Source: an uncultured Collinsella sp. (GTDB lineage Bacteria; Actinomycetota; Coriobacteriia; Coriobacteriales; Coriobacteriaceae). From it: a stretch of DNA of 5,764 nucleotides. This document shows, piece after piece, positions 5,762 through 5,764 of the stretch. Every line of letters begins with the position of its first letter. Within the stretch, counting starts at the first letter, position 1. A program made the position numbers and the translations under genes. The stretch is from the NCBI GenBank assembly GCA_902464645.1, contig CABQKL010000112.1, positions 1 to 5,764 on the forward strand, written 5' to 3'. The notes under the pieces were generated by a model. It saw only the letters and a program-made list of their open reading frames with translations, ran no database searches and was not told the DNA's origin.

Positions 5762-5764
5762 CAA

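Overview
This window looks like chromosomal DNA from a high-GC Gram-positive bacterium. A Collinsella-like member of the Coriobacteriia is my best guess. The guess rests on the GC-rich third codon positions, the style of the protein families and AGG-type ribosome binding sites; there is no rRNA or other marker to prove it. All five genes lie on the minus strand, so transcription runs from right to left. The coding regions are tightly packed, and the four gaps are only about 40 to 170 bases long. I see no tRNA, rRNA, CRISPR array, insertion sequence, phage gene or toxin-antitoxin pair.

Right end (about 3527-5764): a two-gene signalling unit. First comes a LytS/YpdA/BtsS-type sensor histidine kinase with two predicted membrane helices, a GAF domain and a HisKA_LytS-type catalytic core. 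It is followed after 38 bases by a LytTR-type response regulator. The pair has no obvious target gene inside the window. An intrinsic terminator-like hairpin and a perfect 15-base dyad lie just before the kinase gene.

Middle (2490-3434): a 314-residue cytoplasmic protein of the zinc-dependent phospholipase C fold, with the expected histidine, aspartate and glutamate metal ligands but no signal peptide. It has its own strong ribosome binding site and a weak candidate promoter. Left of it (1129-2388) is a complete 12-helix-type transporter of the UMF1 (Atg22-like) family of the major facilitator superfamily.

Left end (1-956): the first 318 codons of a GT-A fold glycosyltransferase related to family 2, cut by the window edge. 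It is preceded by a very good intrinsic terminator placed only 8 bases from its Shine-Dalgarno sequence, which either ends the transporter transcript or acts in the leader of the glycosyltransferase gene.

The genes do not form an obvious single pathway. The kinase and regulator clearly work together; the other three appear to be separately transcribed housekeeping or accessory genes. I find no convincing undescribed multi-gene system. The points most worth a second look are the two leader hairpins with nearby ATTGC/GCAAT dyads, the shortened sensor region of the kinase, and the fact that all four complete genes end in TAG.
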